The notes below the pieces were generated by a model. The model did not search any database. It was not told the origin of the DNA and saw only the letters and a list, made by a program, of their open reading frames with translations. From Pyropia yezoensis (lineage: Eukaryota > Rhodophyta > Bangiophyceae > Bangiales > Bangiaceae), in the NCBI GenBank assembly GCA_009829735.1, contig CM020619.1:29352063-29416062 (forward strand): a stretch of 64,000 nt of DNA. Direction: 5' to 3'. Both the position numbers and the translations under genes were made by a program. The first letter of the stretch is position 1; every line of letters begins with the position of its first letter. Shown here piece by piece: positions 9,101 to 19,651 of the stretch.

Positions 9101-10170
9101 AATTGACCATCCCACAACTTGTGATATTGGTCCAAGAGGCGTTCAACTTGAACCCTCAACCTGGGGGGACACCCTCCATGTTCACATGGGGTCGAGGAGA
9201 GGCGGCCGACTTGGCTTCATGCTTCTCCTTTCCGGACTTCGGGTCGCTACTTGCGCCCGCGTTGAGGGTGACCGCTACTACCGGTCCCTCGTGTTGGTCG
9301 ATATAGCCGAACTTGGCTCCCGACTTGAAGTACTTGGGCATCGGGCTCAGGTTCATCACCTGTATCCTCCACGGGACTCCGGCTTTGGAGTCCATCGTGC
9401 CAAGGGCAACATGCACTTGGTGCTTGCGAGCAAGACGGGGGTGAGGGTGCACCAACCCGTTCCCCGTAAAATCAGTTACAACATCAACGTGCGCCACCGA
9501 GTTGGGGGGCAACGTGACTTTGCGGGCTAAACGCAGGGTAGCAGTAAACCCTTTCCTCACCGAACAAACAGGCTTCGGACTGTGAGACTGTCACAGGAGC
9601 CACAGACTTTCCCTTACCAAGGATGGGGATAGTCTCCCCATTCATCAACTTGACCCAGTACTCAGGGCCACAAATCAAAGGCACTTGTGTAACAACATAA
9701 GGGGTACCCAGAAGCAGGGGTACCGATATATTCTCAACTACGCCATAGGTCACGTCGACCTCATGGGTCCCCAACCTAGTTGGTAGGGTCACGGCACCAA
9801 CGATGGGAAGTACCCCACCATTGATGTCAATCATATGGTCAGCTTTGGACCTCCAGCGTTGGAGCTTCACCTCCTTTGGTAATAGCGACTTGCGTATCAA
9901 GGAGGCTCCTGACCCGGTATCAAGTACGATACGGGTACAGCATGCACGGCCGGGGGCAAGTTGCACCCGTCCAGCCACCTGGAAGTTCTCACCCGTCAGC
10001 ACCGCGATGACCCGACGTGGGTTTACGTTCTTGGGGAGTCCTACCCGAGGTGGGCGGACTCCCTTAGGTCGCCGCAGTATCCGGCACGGTTGGTTCGTCC
10101 TCCTGGCCCACTTGGCCGAGGCTGCCGTTGTGAGCTTCGGACGACCAGCCCCAACGGTCATTCGTTTCCG
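6179..10170 (-). pseudogene. pol: Pol of element C, frameshifted: PR-RT-RH-IN-chromodomain
   Basis: Minus-strand Pol in four pieces. 10299-9484 has the aspartic protease with VLDTGSGASL. 9560-9156 is a linker segment in another frame. 9159-6835 holds RT (FSTLDCNAGYWQIP, LPFGLCNAPATFQ, YLDDIIVF), RNase H and integrase with the HHCC finger (CTSCAQNR) and DDE residues (MDILGP, SDNGPQF, GQVERFNK). 6919-6179 is the integrase tail with a chromodomain (VRWFGYKAKDDTWEYV). Breaks lie near 9550-9570, at a C run near 9170 and in a G run at 6845-6849, where D has one more base. All catalytic residues I looked for are present, so decay is recent or partly due to homopolymer errors in the assembly. Confidence 0.88.
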
Positions 10171-12130
10171 CCGACTTGGCGTCCGAATCTGAGGGCGGGG
10201 AGGAAGACGACGAGTCCGAGGACGACGTGTCCGCCTCCTCCGCCCGAGGGTGTGGCGACCGCAACGACCGGTCGAGACCCACCCTCGCGGCGTGAACATA
10301 CTTCGTTCGTAGCCGACTTTTTACTCGGCATTCCTAACAAGTTGTGGATGCGTTTACTCAACTTGGGGCAATCATATGCCCAGTGACCATCGGAGTTGCA
10401 GTTCCAACACCGATGGTCCGTTCCGGGAGGGGTCTTCCCAACTGGGGAAGACGAAAGGATACCCTGGGAAGTTCCCACGGCAGCTACCACCCTCTCCTTG
10501 CGGATTCGGGCGTGCCTCTCTCAATTCTCTGGCCTGGCGCGCCTCCTCCCGTTCCTTGGCCAACTCGGCCTGACGCTCCTGGCGTTGTTCCTCCCGCAAC
10601 TTGCGGTTAGGCCTCGCCTCTGCGATAGGCGAGCCTGGCCAACTCGGCCAGGGTCGCCCGGGCAGTGTTATGCTCCCGGGTCTCCATCCGGACTGACCAA
10701 TGGAGTCCCTCCACAAACCGACTCTTCACCACAGCTTGTGGATGAAGAAACCCACAAAGATTGTTGAGCTTACGGACTCGCTCCGCAAAGGACAACTCGT
10801 CCTCCGCCTCTTCCTGATGGGCTTGCGTAAACTCCTCGACTTGAGAAGCCAACGCTGCCTCATCAACCATGGCTCTCAACAACCAGTTGACGAGCTCCAA
10901 ATAGGACGTCACCTCCCCAGCGCCTCCACTTGAGGAGCTGGGCATGACGGACATAAGTTCTGTCCGTAGGTCGCCCTTCGTAAACTCCTGTAGCATGTAA
11001 AAAGCCATGCCTTCACTTATGGCATTGTCGTCACAGGCTTTTGTGAAACGACGTAGGAACTCAAAGACACGGAGGGGGGGAGTTCCGTCCCACTCCGCTT
11101 TGTGCCCAAAAGAATGAAGTGCATTCTTCTTGGCACGGCCCATGGCTCGGGCCTGGTCAGGACCATACGCCACCGACTTGTTGTGGAGGGCGTAGGTCTC
11201 ACAGTCAAAAAGATCCTCTGGTAGACCGGGTTGGCTACCTGGATCTTGGGCGGCACCTCACGTTGAGGGAACAGCCGCTGTGGCACTGGGGTAAGTTCAC
11301 TCTCAGTGCCTGTAGTCCGGCGCGGCGCGCTTGGTGTAGCCGCCGGCGTTTCCGGGGGAACTCCCCCGTGAAGGGCGTACGCCCCACCGAGTATGGTGTG
11401 GCTCCCTCGTTGGGAGTCACAGGTGTCGCCCCCATTTCGGGGCGACCAGAGATAGGCGTAAGGGGGATTCCCCCTGCGCCTGCGGGCTCGAAAGCCCCAA
11501 TCCGGTTTGGACATTAAGGCCATCTGGCAAACTCGCCACAATCTGATTCAGAATAGTATTCGTCATCGTGACCACCAGGTCCGGCAAAGTCTGCCGCAAC
11601 ACATTGGTCGCCTCCCGACGGACAGTTTCCGCGAGGAGTGGATTGACGACTCCAGTTGAGTCTCGGTCCGCCTCCGGGAGTCCACCTGAGGGGTAACCAC
11701 GTTCCTCAGGGGTCTCAACCGGGGGCATGGGCGCGAGCCCATCGCCGACCAACGGAGGTCCACCGTCCTCCGAAAGCCTAGTTGGCGACGACTCCAAGCC
11801 AAAGTTGGCTCCAACCCGAGTGGAACCCGCGGGGACAGTTCTCACCCCTTGGGACGTTCCCGTTGAGTATACCACACGGTGGCCAGACTTCGGCCCACCC
11901 ACATCAGAAGTGTCACCCGAGTGAACTCCCGACTGAGTCGGGGTGGCCTGTTGCCCGCCCGTACTTCCAGTCCTGCTGGCTTGAGGGACCTCTAGTCCCT
12001 CTGCGACCCCAGGTAAACCCACCTGTGTCTCACCAGTATTCAAAGGCACTGAAGTACGTGCGTCACCCGTGTACTCCCCGGACGACGGGGGGTCCGAACT
12101 AGCCATGTTGGCTGACGATCCGTATGACAC
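10158..12130 (-). pseudogene. gag: Gag of element C, frameshifted
   Basis: Pieces in different frames align in order with Gag of A/B. 12130-11417 is the disordered N-terminus. Around 11541-11200 is the segment with PPKIQVANPVYQ. 11173-10607 is the capsid domain (AEWDGTPPLRVFEFLRRF, FAERVRKLNNLCGFL). About 10700-10500 is an Arg/Glu-rich coiled-coil-like stretch. 10490-10158 carries the knuckle CWNCNSDGHWAYDC. At least four frame changes are needed, so the gene is dead as assembled. The gag stop (TGA, 10158-10160) lies next to a degenerate slippery site. Confidence 0.82.
10164..10170 (-). promoter_or_regulatory. Degenerate frameshift site of element C (CGGAAAC)
   Basis: CGGAAAC in register before GAA-TGA occupies the place of GGGAAAC in families A/B and E. 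Pol is again in the -1 frame. A stem CCGTTG/CAACGG with a loop of about 21 bases begins six bases downstream, resembling the A/B arrangement. The first base breaks the canonical X-XXY-YYZ rule. Confidence 0.5.
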
Positions 12131-12206
12131 GGTCCAAGACCACCGTTCCTCTGAGACAGAGGGCCCCCTACACCCGGGTGCACCCGGAGGTAAAGTTTAC
12201 CTCTGT

Positions 12207-12223
12207 CCCCTGCTGCTCCACCA
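12207..12223 (-). other. Primer-binding site of element C
   Basis: TGGTGGAGCAGCAGGGG on the minus strand, two bases from the LTR edge. The same 17 bases form the site of element E (55665-55681), so two different families use the same tRNA primer. Confidence 0.8.
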
Positions 12224-12225
12224 AA

Positions 12226-12292
12226 TGTGGCAAAAACCACTAGCACACACGGCACCCAAGTTGGGGCGGTGTGCTAGGGCTGCCTCCCGTGT
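12226..12292 (-). repeat. 5' LTR of element C, inner 67 bases before the gap
   Basis: This begins (plus strand) TGTGGCAAAAACCAC and follows 3317-3383 almost exactly until the N run starts. It proves that 3317-3785 is an LTR rather than another repeat. Confidence 0.88.
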
Positions 12293-12792
12293 NNNNNNNN
12301 NNNNNNNNNNNNNNNNNNNNNNNNNNNNNNNNNNNNNNNNNNNNNNNNNNNNNNNNNNNNNNNNNNNNNNNNNNNNNNNNNNNNNNNNNNNNNNNNNNNN
12401 NNNNNNNNNNNNNNNNNNNNNNNNNNNNNNNNNNNNNNNNNNNNNNNNNNNNNNNNNNNNNNNNNNNNNNNNNNNNNNNNNNNNNNNNNNNNNNNNNNNN
12501 NNNNNNNNNNNNNNNNNNNNNNNNNNNNNNNNNNNNNNNNNNNNNNNNNNNNNNNNNNNNNNNNNNNNNNNNNNNNNNNNNNNNNNNNNNNNNNNNNNNN
12601 NNNNNNNNNNNNNNNNNNNNNNNNNNNNNNNNNNNNNNNNNNNNNNNNNNNNNNNNNNNNNNNNNNNNNNNNNNNNNNNNNNNNNNNNNNNNNNNNNNNN
12701 NNNNNNNNNNNNNNNNNNNNNNNNNNNNNNNNNNNNNNNNNNNNNNNNNNNNNNNNNNNNNNNNNNNNNNNNNNNNNNNNNNNNNNNNNNNN
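12293..12792. other. Assembly gap (500 N)
   Basis: Exactly 500 N. It must contain about 400 bases of the LTR of C plus the rest of element B: the end of RNase H, integrase, chromodomain, any antisense gene and the 3' LTR. That is several kilobases, so the length is a placeholder. Confidence 0.95.
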
Positions 12793-15150
12793 CGCATGCT
12801 TCGGGCCTGGCCGATATTCAACATCATAATCGAACTCAGCGAGGCAGAGTCGCCATCGATTGAGTCGGTTATTCGTACAGGCTGTAGTGGTGAGTATCCA
12901 CTTCAAAGCCTTGTGGTCACATCGAATGAGGAACTTCCTTCCTTCGATGTATGGCCGTAGCATGGAGACTGCCCATACCACGCCAAGACCCTCTACCTCC
13001 GTCACAGAATAGTTCTTCTGGGCGGGTGAGAGTCCCTTACTGAAATAGCCAACGGGTAAATACTCCCCCGAAGGCTGTTGTTGGAGTAAGCAACAACCGA
13101 GTTGGTCGTAACTTGCGTCCACATCAACGATGTAGTGAGCCCCCGGTCTCGGGATCGCTAACACCGGTGGGTTGCAGAGGAGCTCTCGCAACCTATCAAA
13201 CGCTTCTTGCTCCGGGGGTTTGGGAGCATCCAAGCGCTTGGGCATCTTGGAACTTACCAAGTGGTTCAACGGTGCAGACACTTTGGCATAGTTCGCCACA
13301 AAGCGTCTGTATACGTTACACATACCCAGGAAGCTCCTGAGTTGTGTCTGCGTCTGGGGGAACTTCGCCCGACGGATGGCCATGAGGTTCTTCTCATTGA
13401 CCAGAATGCGACCTGGCCGGACTATATGGCCGAGGTACTCCACCTCATTACTAAAGAGGTGACACTTCGTAGGTTTGAGTGTTACTCCTGCTTCACCCAA
13501 CAGGGTAAACACTCTGTCCAAGTGGGACAAGTGTTCTTCGGCAGTCCCGGAGAACACAATGATATCGTCCAGATACACCAGGGCGATCTGCCACTTGACT
13601 CCGGCAAGTATCAAGTCAATAGCACGCTGGAAAGTCGCAGGTGCATTGCAAAGCCCAAAAGGGAGCCGTGTACACTGATAAACTCCACAGTGACACGTGA
13701 AGGTGGTCAAGTGTCTGTCCTCCTTGCGGATGGGTATCTGCCAGTACCCCGCGTTGCAGTCCAACGTGGAAAAGTACTGTGCCTCACCGAGTGAGTCGAG
13801 GCAATCGTCCATACGGGGTAAGGGGTAACTATCCCTTACCGTCCGCTCGTTTAGCTTACGATAATCGATGCAGAACCGCATCGTGCCGTCTGACTTGGGC
13901 ACCAAGACTATGGGACTGGCCCACTCACTTGAGCAAGGCTCAATGACACCCATGTCTTGCATCCGTTGGACCTGCTCTCGGGTGAGTTCCCGTGAGTCTG
14001 GTCCCATACGGTAGGGACTCAGGCGAACTGGCCTAGCCCCTGGCTTCAACACGATTCTGTGTTCGGTGGCCTTGATGAGCCCAAGGTCACCATTCCACAA
14101 CTTGTGATGCTTCTGGATTAACTCATCCAGTCGTCCATGTAAACACTCCGGGATGTTCTCCCGATGTACCGTCGGCGACTTAGCCGTCGATGAACTCGAT
14201 TGGTCGGCAGAGCCTGCCATTCCAATATCCTCCCATTGCTGTTGAGTCACAGCAACGACATTCCCCTCAAAGGTAGAGATCGACGCAATCTTCATGCCTC
14301 CGGGGAGTCGTCGAGGTTCCTCCGACGTGTTGAGGACCTCCACCCACCAGGTTTGGTCATCCCCACAAGTCATGGGGCCCCAAGCAACTTGCACTTGGTG
14401 AGTATAATAGACTCGGTCCACGGGGGAAACAAGTCCATTCCCTCGAAACCGTGTGCGTACTCGCACAAAGGTCCTTGATCGGGGCGGGACTACCGTACCC
14501 TTACATACTCGTACATGGGTCGTAGAGCCTCCACCCTTGGGAGAGTTTTCCCTAGGTTGATGAGTCGTAGGGGAAACAGTCCTCCCTTTACGCAATATGG
14601 GGACAGTCTCTCCATTACGCATTCGGATTATCCCTTCCGGTCCACAGACGGCCGGGACATGGAGGTCCAGATAGTCAGTTCCCAGGAGTACGGGGACTGA
14701 CATATTGGAGACTACTCCAAAGTTCACCTGCGTCTGGTAGAACCCAATGCAAACAGTCAATGCAATAGACCCAACAATGGGGAGGAGTCCCCCATTGACA
14801 TCAAACATACGCCACTCGGGTGAGCCGGCGGGGCTCACATCTGTCCCCTCTGGCAATAAGTCTTGCCTAATGAGAGAGGCAGCAGAGCCTGTGTCGACTA
14901 TGACACGAGAGGTAAACTCATATCCATCCTGCAGCCAGAGTCGAGCTGCGACCTGGTAGTTACTCCCTACCAGCACTGACACAATCCGACTCGGGTCGTG
15001 CTTCTGAGGAGGGGCCTTGTCCCTAGGTCTCACCCCTCGAGGTCGAGTCAGGACCTTCACTCTCCCATGGGTCGGTGAGCGTGAAGCAACCCGCTTCATT
15101 ACCGCTGGAGCCTTTGGGTCAGTCTTAGTCCCAGCGGCTAGGCGTTTCCC
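12793..15150 (-). CDS. pol: Pol of element B: protease, RT, partial RNase H
   Basis: Pol in the -1 frame relative to gag; the frame opens right after a TGA at 15151-15153, and the first ATG is at 15099. In order from that ATG: aspartic protease with VIVDTGSAASL near residue 69; a linker; reverse transcriptase with FCIDYRKLNE, FSTLDCNAGYWQIP, LPFGLCNAPATFQ and the catalytic YLDDIIVF; RNase H with DVDASYDQLG and the VEGLGVVWAV helix. It ends at the assembly gap, so integrase and chromodomain are inferred from families C and E. No internal stop or frameshift is seen. Synthesis as a Gag-Pol fusion is expected from the signal at 15144-15150. Confidence 0.93.
15082..15150 (-). promoter_or_regulatory. 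-1 ribosomal frameshift signal, gag-pol junction of element B
   Basis: GGGAAAC at 15144-15150 is in register (G-GGA-AAC), followed by GCC-TAG, the gag stop. The downstream stem arms are 15131-15137 and 15102-15108 (CCAGCGG/CCGCTGG on plus). A second hairpin at 15082-15098 has a six-bp stem and loop complementary to 15116-15120 in the first loop, so a kissing or pseudoknot fold is possible. Switching here enters the open pol frame directly. Confidence 0.78.
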
Positions 15151-16916
15151 TCATCCGACTCGGATGATGGAGTATCCTTGCCACTTGAGCTGGGGGAAGA
15201 GGTTTCCCCCTTCTCAAGCGTGGACTCATCTTCTGACTTAGGTTGAGTCATGGCCGTCACACGTGTGGTGTGTGGCCGGGTATCCGAATCAGTCCTCGGA
15301 ATACCGAGCTTCCCAATACGAGCCAACAGGGCTCTCAAACGAACGTCCAGAGTGGGGCATTGGGCTGCCCAGTGTCCCGACTTGGAACACTGCCAACACG
15401 GCCGATCACTCATCGACGCCGATGGCCCCGCTTTTCCCTGTGACTTATCAGGGATGGCGGCCACCATACCTTCCGTCTCTCGAGTTGAGGACGAAGGTAC
15501 TGCAGGGTACGTCCGCGTGTAGGAAGGCATCCTTGCAGTTCTGCGGAAGCGACTTGCTTCCATTCCCTTAACTTCTTTCTCTCGTTCCTTCCGCTGCTCA
15601 GACACGAGCCAGCGGTACTCATCACCCTTAGTCTGGGCGATGCGTGCCAACTCCGCCAGAGTCATGGTCGGAGTATTACGCTCTCGCACAGTCGCTCGAG
15701 CTGCTCGGTGGACACCCTCCACAAAGCGTCCCTTAATGACTCCTTGGGGATATAGGAATCCACAGAGGACGTTCAGCTGACGGAGTCGTTCAGCGAACTC
15801 CCGTTCCTCTTCACCCTTACTCTGGGTGGCGCGGTTGAACTCTTCAACCTGCACAGCCAAGGAAGCCTCGTCTGCGTGAAGACGAAGGATCCAATTAACC
15901 AACTCCAGGTAGGAGGTCACCTCACCCGGATTCCCACCATGCCGACTTGGCATGACGTTCATCACCTCGGAGCGGAGTGGCTCCTTGGTGAAGTCCTGAA
16001 GCATGAAAAACGCTTCAGCTTCAGAGACATCATTGTCATCGCAGGCTTTTGCGAACTTCCGCAAAAACTGGAAGACCTTCAGGGGTGGAGTCCCGTCCCA
16101 TTCTGAACGGACCCCGAAGGATTGCGCAACGTGTTTCTTGCGCCGGCCCAGGGTACGGGCCTGGCTATTTGAGTAGGTCAACGACTTGTTGACCAACCCA
16201 TATGTCTCACAGTCGAAGACATCCTTGAACAATGGATTATTCACCACGATCTTTCCTGGGACGACTCTAGTCCCAAGACGGTCCGTGTGAGTCACACGAC
16301 CATGTCGAGTAAGATCTTCTTCACCCGACTTGCCACTTGCAGAGGACTCAGACTCCGAGTCCACCTCACGACGGAGAGTACGTCGAATCTCCCGTCGCTT
16401 CTGACGCCTCGAGGCCTGCTCAGGCGGAGGGGTGCTCCCCTTCAACGCCTTCCCCACCTCCTCTCGCACGACTTGTGCGATGGCAGTCATCACCGAGTTA
16501 TCCACGATACCGGATGATCCAGGTGGAGCTTGACTCGAGCTCCCACCCGGTCCTTCCGGCACCAGTCGTGGCGCGGACCCACCAACCCGGGGTACAGAAC
16601 TCCCTGTCCCGTCACCTCTGCCGGTCGGCGGTCCCATGCCGAAGTGAGTGTCGTCACTCCCCGAAGAGGTTGCCGGAGCCTGACGCTGGCTCGGCGCTCC
16701 CACCGGAGAAGGGCTAACTCCGCCCGTCTCTTCCGGTGACGGCCTGGGAAGGAACCTGGCCGATCGCCGTCGGGGTCCAACCTCTGGACCCACCACATCC
16801 GCACTGCCCGGCCTGGGTGGTACTCCGCCCGTCGGGGGAGGACTACGCTCCCCCTCCCCAGGTACACTCGGCGCAATGGGGGGGTCTCCCTCACCAGCCA
16901 TCTCCACAAGAGTCAC
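15138..16916 (-). CDS. gag: Gag polyprotein, element B
   Basis: 592 residues, the same architecture as the element A copy: disordered N-terminus, capsid domain, one CCHC knuckle near residue 510, acidic Ser-rich tail. Substitutions relative to A (for example at 16620, 16715 and 16886) leave the frame open. The LTR and primer-binding site lie 284 bases or more upstream, giving a short leader. Confidence 0.93.
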   Translation of the reverse strand: MTLVEMAGEGDPPIAPSVPGEGERSPPPTGGVPPRPGSADVVGPEVGPRRRSARFLPRPSPEETGGVSPSPVGAPSQRQAPATSSGSDDTHFGMGPPTGRGDGTGSSVPRVGGSAPRLVPEGPGGSSSQAPPGSSGIVDNSVMTAIAQVVREEVGKALKGSTPPPEQASRRQKRREIRRTLRREVDSESESSASGKSGEEDLTRHGRVTHTDRLGTRVVPGKIVVNNPLFKDVFDCETYGLVNKSLTYSNSQARTLGRRKKHVAQSFGVRSEWDGTPPLKVFQFLRKFAKACDDNDVSEAEAFFMLQDFTKEPLRSEVMNVMPSRHGGNPGEVTSYLELVNWILRLHADEASLAVQVEEFNRATQSKGEEEREFAERLRQLNVLCGFLYPQGVIKGRFVEGVHRAARATVRERNTPTMTLAELARIAQTKGDEYRWLVSEQRKEREKEVKGMEASRFRRTARMPSYTRTYPAVPSSSTRETEGMVAAIPDKSQGKAGPSASMSDRPCWQCSKSGHWAAQCPTLDVRLRALLARIGKLGIPRTDSDTRPHTTRVTAMTQPKSEDESTLEKGETSSPSSSGKDTPSSESDEGNA

Positions 16917-17199
16917 GTGGAGTCAACCAAAACGACCAAACGGTGTCCAGAGTCGGGGATCGTCAGCTAGGGAGTTCCTAGAGCACGTTCCACCCCTCCA
17001 CCTGCCTCTAGGAAGGCGGTGAGGTTTCCCGAAACTCCGGGTCTCCCACCAAGACTCACGGTGGCCAACCTCGTCGCCCAGCGAACGCTCGGAACGTAGG
17101 CGAGTCGATCGTGTCACCGGAAGTCTCGGTGCCGAAGGGGGAGAGGGGCCAACTTGGTCCCGTCTCCGGTCAAGGGAGGTACCAAAGTCGATATCCTCT

Positions 17200-17216
17200 C
17201 CCCCGCTGATCCACCA
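17200..17216 (-). other. Primer-binding site of element B
   Basis: TGGTGGATCAGCGGGGG on the minus strand, two bases inside the LTR, identical to element A. Confidence 0.7.
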
Positions 17217-17218
17217 AC

Positions 17219-17757
17219 TGTAGCAGTACTCCCAAGCACCAACCCCGAGTCAGGGAAGGAAGAGGAGTATTGCCGATATCCCAACTTGGGACACCGGAAG
17301 CAAGCACCTCCACACAGCCGAACACGGAACTTGCGTGTGGTGAGCGGGTCCACTCACCAAGGCACGAACAAGATGTGTCGGAGCCAGACGGTGTTTTCTT
17401 GCTTGGCCAGCCAAGGTGGGCCCTCCCCGCCTTGCTGTCCCTCCTTATCAACCCTCCTCACACGCTCACGCAACCCCTCAAAACACTCAGAAAATGAACC
17501 CTCAAACAAACCAATCATATCACTCCACATGCAAAGAACTCAAAGCGTAGAAATCCGTCTGGCTCCCGTGCAAAAATCCCAAGAAACAAATACCAGCAGC
17601 ATTACCCTGCTCTAGTATGTCGGAAGTCCTAGTCGAATTTCCGTCCAGGAGTCAGAAGTTTCACCATCGTGGGTCGGGTGAATTTCGACTTCCGGTCAGG
17701 TCCACTTGACCCGAATCTTCAAAGTATTGGTACCGAATTCCGGCCCAATCTCCCACA
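17219..17757 (-). repeat. 5' LTR of element B (539 bp)
   Basis: Same boundaries as in A, from TGTGGGAG at 17757 to the final CA at 17219. One difference from the A LTR was noticed (17649). Confidence 0.82.
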
Positions 17758-19651
17758 CTGACGGCCCTCAAAGGCACCACCAAAGTACGGGACTGGGCGC
17801 GCTCTAACCGAGTGCCACAGTACACCGGTTAAGCTGGTCGCGTAACAAGTGGCACGCTCCAGGCCCTGGAAAAAGTAGGCCGCCTCGATGCCAAGCCGTA
17901 ACAGCCATTGAGTGACACTGAGGGTGAGGTGGAGTGGCATCGGCGAAGTATGACTCGGCGGAAGAATGATAAGTGGACGCCGCTCGATGGAGAGGTGTTC
18001 TGTCAATGACAATGGCACCGCCTGCGAGTCGTTACTGCCGTCGGCATACGCGACCGCCATCCGCTCAAATTGTTCCTGTGTCCGCAAGGCGCCGCCTGCT
18101 CTGCTCCCGTCCTGCATATCGCCAAACTTGGCAATGAGGCGACCGTTTCGCTTAGTCCGGCGACGCATGACTGTACAGTAGAGGCAGGGCATTCTGCTGC
18201 TGGCCCCCATGTGACCACACCAGGTCGTGGTGAAGCTGTAGTCGCCTGTCAGTATCAAGCGCACAGCACGGCGCTGTCCATCGACCTGGACGCCCGACGC
18301 CCGGAGCTCGTCAATGTCCGGAACGTACACGTCAGCCATTGACGAGAGCGCTGCATAATCGCCCTTCTGGCAGGGGAATGCACCGTACAAGATGGTGTTG
18401 CCGCGACTGCATGGGTGCTCTTGGTTAGCAATAGAAAGAACAGCTTTGCAAGAGCTGATCAATGCGCCCTTGTCGAGGCCGAGGCTCAGCTGCACGTCGC
18501 GCACCGTCGGCGCGCGTAAGCCTGGCGCGTTGCCCTCACCTTAAAACGGGTCCACGGCCGCAATCTCCTTCCCATCCTTGCCACGCACAGGCCTCTCAAT
18601 AAAAAAAGTTGCCAGCCAGCAGGTCGTCCAATAGGCCCTGTACCGCCGCCGCAGGCGAAACCAAGAAGGCACCTTGCCCGTCCGTTCTTGCCTGGTTCCA
18701 TGGCTCTGTCTGCGCCTTGAGAAGGTCCGCGCGCATGCTCTCGCGACTGGCCAGCCCGCTGGACGGCCCGCCCACAAACAGCCGAACCTCTTGCCGCAAC
18801 GACCCGCTGATGTTGTTGTCGAAGATAAACTGCGTCTGAATCCGAGCTGGGGTTGGTGACAGCGCCATGGCTGTTGGGACCACAGCCACACCCCCGCTCT
18901 GCTGGGCTCGCGGGCATCAGTCCTGCATCATGGCTGTCACCAGGCCAAGGCCAACCTGCACCAGCCTGCCGACAGCCGCAGCCGCCAATGAGGCACGCCG
19001 CCGGGTCTGGCGCGGACCAACTACCGTCTTGATAGGAGTCACCTCCCGGCCATAGGTCCGCTTGCGCCCGTTGGGGAAGGTGACACAAATCTTCTCAGGT
19101 CTTGTGACGCTGAGGTGCTTGGTGACCAGTGATTGAACGTCCAGCAGGCTTGCGTCGCTGAGTGTGCTGTACGACCGGCGCGCCTCGCGCAAGGCGTCGA
19201 TCACGTCGTCCTGCCCACGAGCCTGAGGCTCCTCATTACAGCCAGGTAGTGCGTGACAGCTCCACTCAGCCGACATCGGGGCTGGGGCGACCAACCACCG
19301 AGGAAGCTTTTGATAGCGCAGAGCAGGGTGAGTGTCCAGCGATGGCCCGCCACGACATGCCCGGGCGCGCAGCCTGGCGTAGCAAACATTGCATTGCCCG
19401 TGGGACACTCCCAAAGATTCGACCAGCTGCGCAACACTGCACTTTCGTACTGGCGTCGAAGCCAAGAGCCGCATGGCGGCATTGTCTGTGACTTGCTCGG
19501 CGATGGCCGCCTCACGCCACCGCCGCCCGGCAAGCGTGTCCCGCACGTAAGGGAGAGCGCAGAGGGTGCACACGAACGCCAGGGGAGTGCCAGAAAATGT
19601 AGCTCGCACTTGGAGAGCAGCTCGCTTTCTGTGATGAGCACGCCAAGTCAA
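17758..19651 (-). pseudogene. Broken transposase-like gene interrupted by element B
   Basis: Minus-strand frames read as one decayed protein. 19651-18917 (244 codons) has two CxxC-type pairs, then a TGA; the same frame continues to a T7 homopolymer near 18603 where the frame changes. The C-terminal part, 18504-17758, contains GLDKG, a GDYSFTTTWCGHMGASS segment, the PCLYC pair and PPSHTSPMPLHLTL. The pattern (Asp residues, GD, a Cys pair, a PLHL motif) recalls transposase-like proteins of unnamed eukaryotic mobile elements, but I cannot name the family. A GTGAGG...GCAG pair around 18539-18490 might be a short intron. Element B truncates it at 17757. Confidence 0.45.

Larger units (their letters stand above)
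3317..12292 (-). mobile_element. Ty3/gypsy chromovirus C, decayed, with antisense gene
   Basis: On the minus strand: 5' LTR (in the N gap, entering at 12292), primer-binding site, gag, pol ending in a chromodomain, then an oppositely oriented gene, polypurine tract and 3' LTR at 3317-3785. Gag and pol carry several frameshifts and are dead as assembled. Element D (50817-55089) is a second copy of its 3' half. Expected full length is about 9.4 kb if the hidden 5' LTR matches the 469-bp 3' LTR. Confidence 0.9.
12793..17757 (-). mobile_element. Ty3/gypsy element B (cut by gap)
   Basis: Sister of element A with LTR, primer-binding site, intact gag and intact pol as far as RNase H, where the gap begins. 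It is inserted in a transposase-like pseudogene whose reading frame resumes at 17758. It seems potentially functional in the part seen. Confidence 0.92.

Noticed and set aside
12069..15099. Frames that run through the N gap on both strands
   Set aside because: N cannot produce stops, so continuity across the gap is artificial; pol was ended at 12793.
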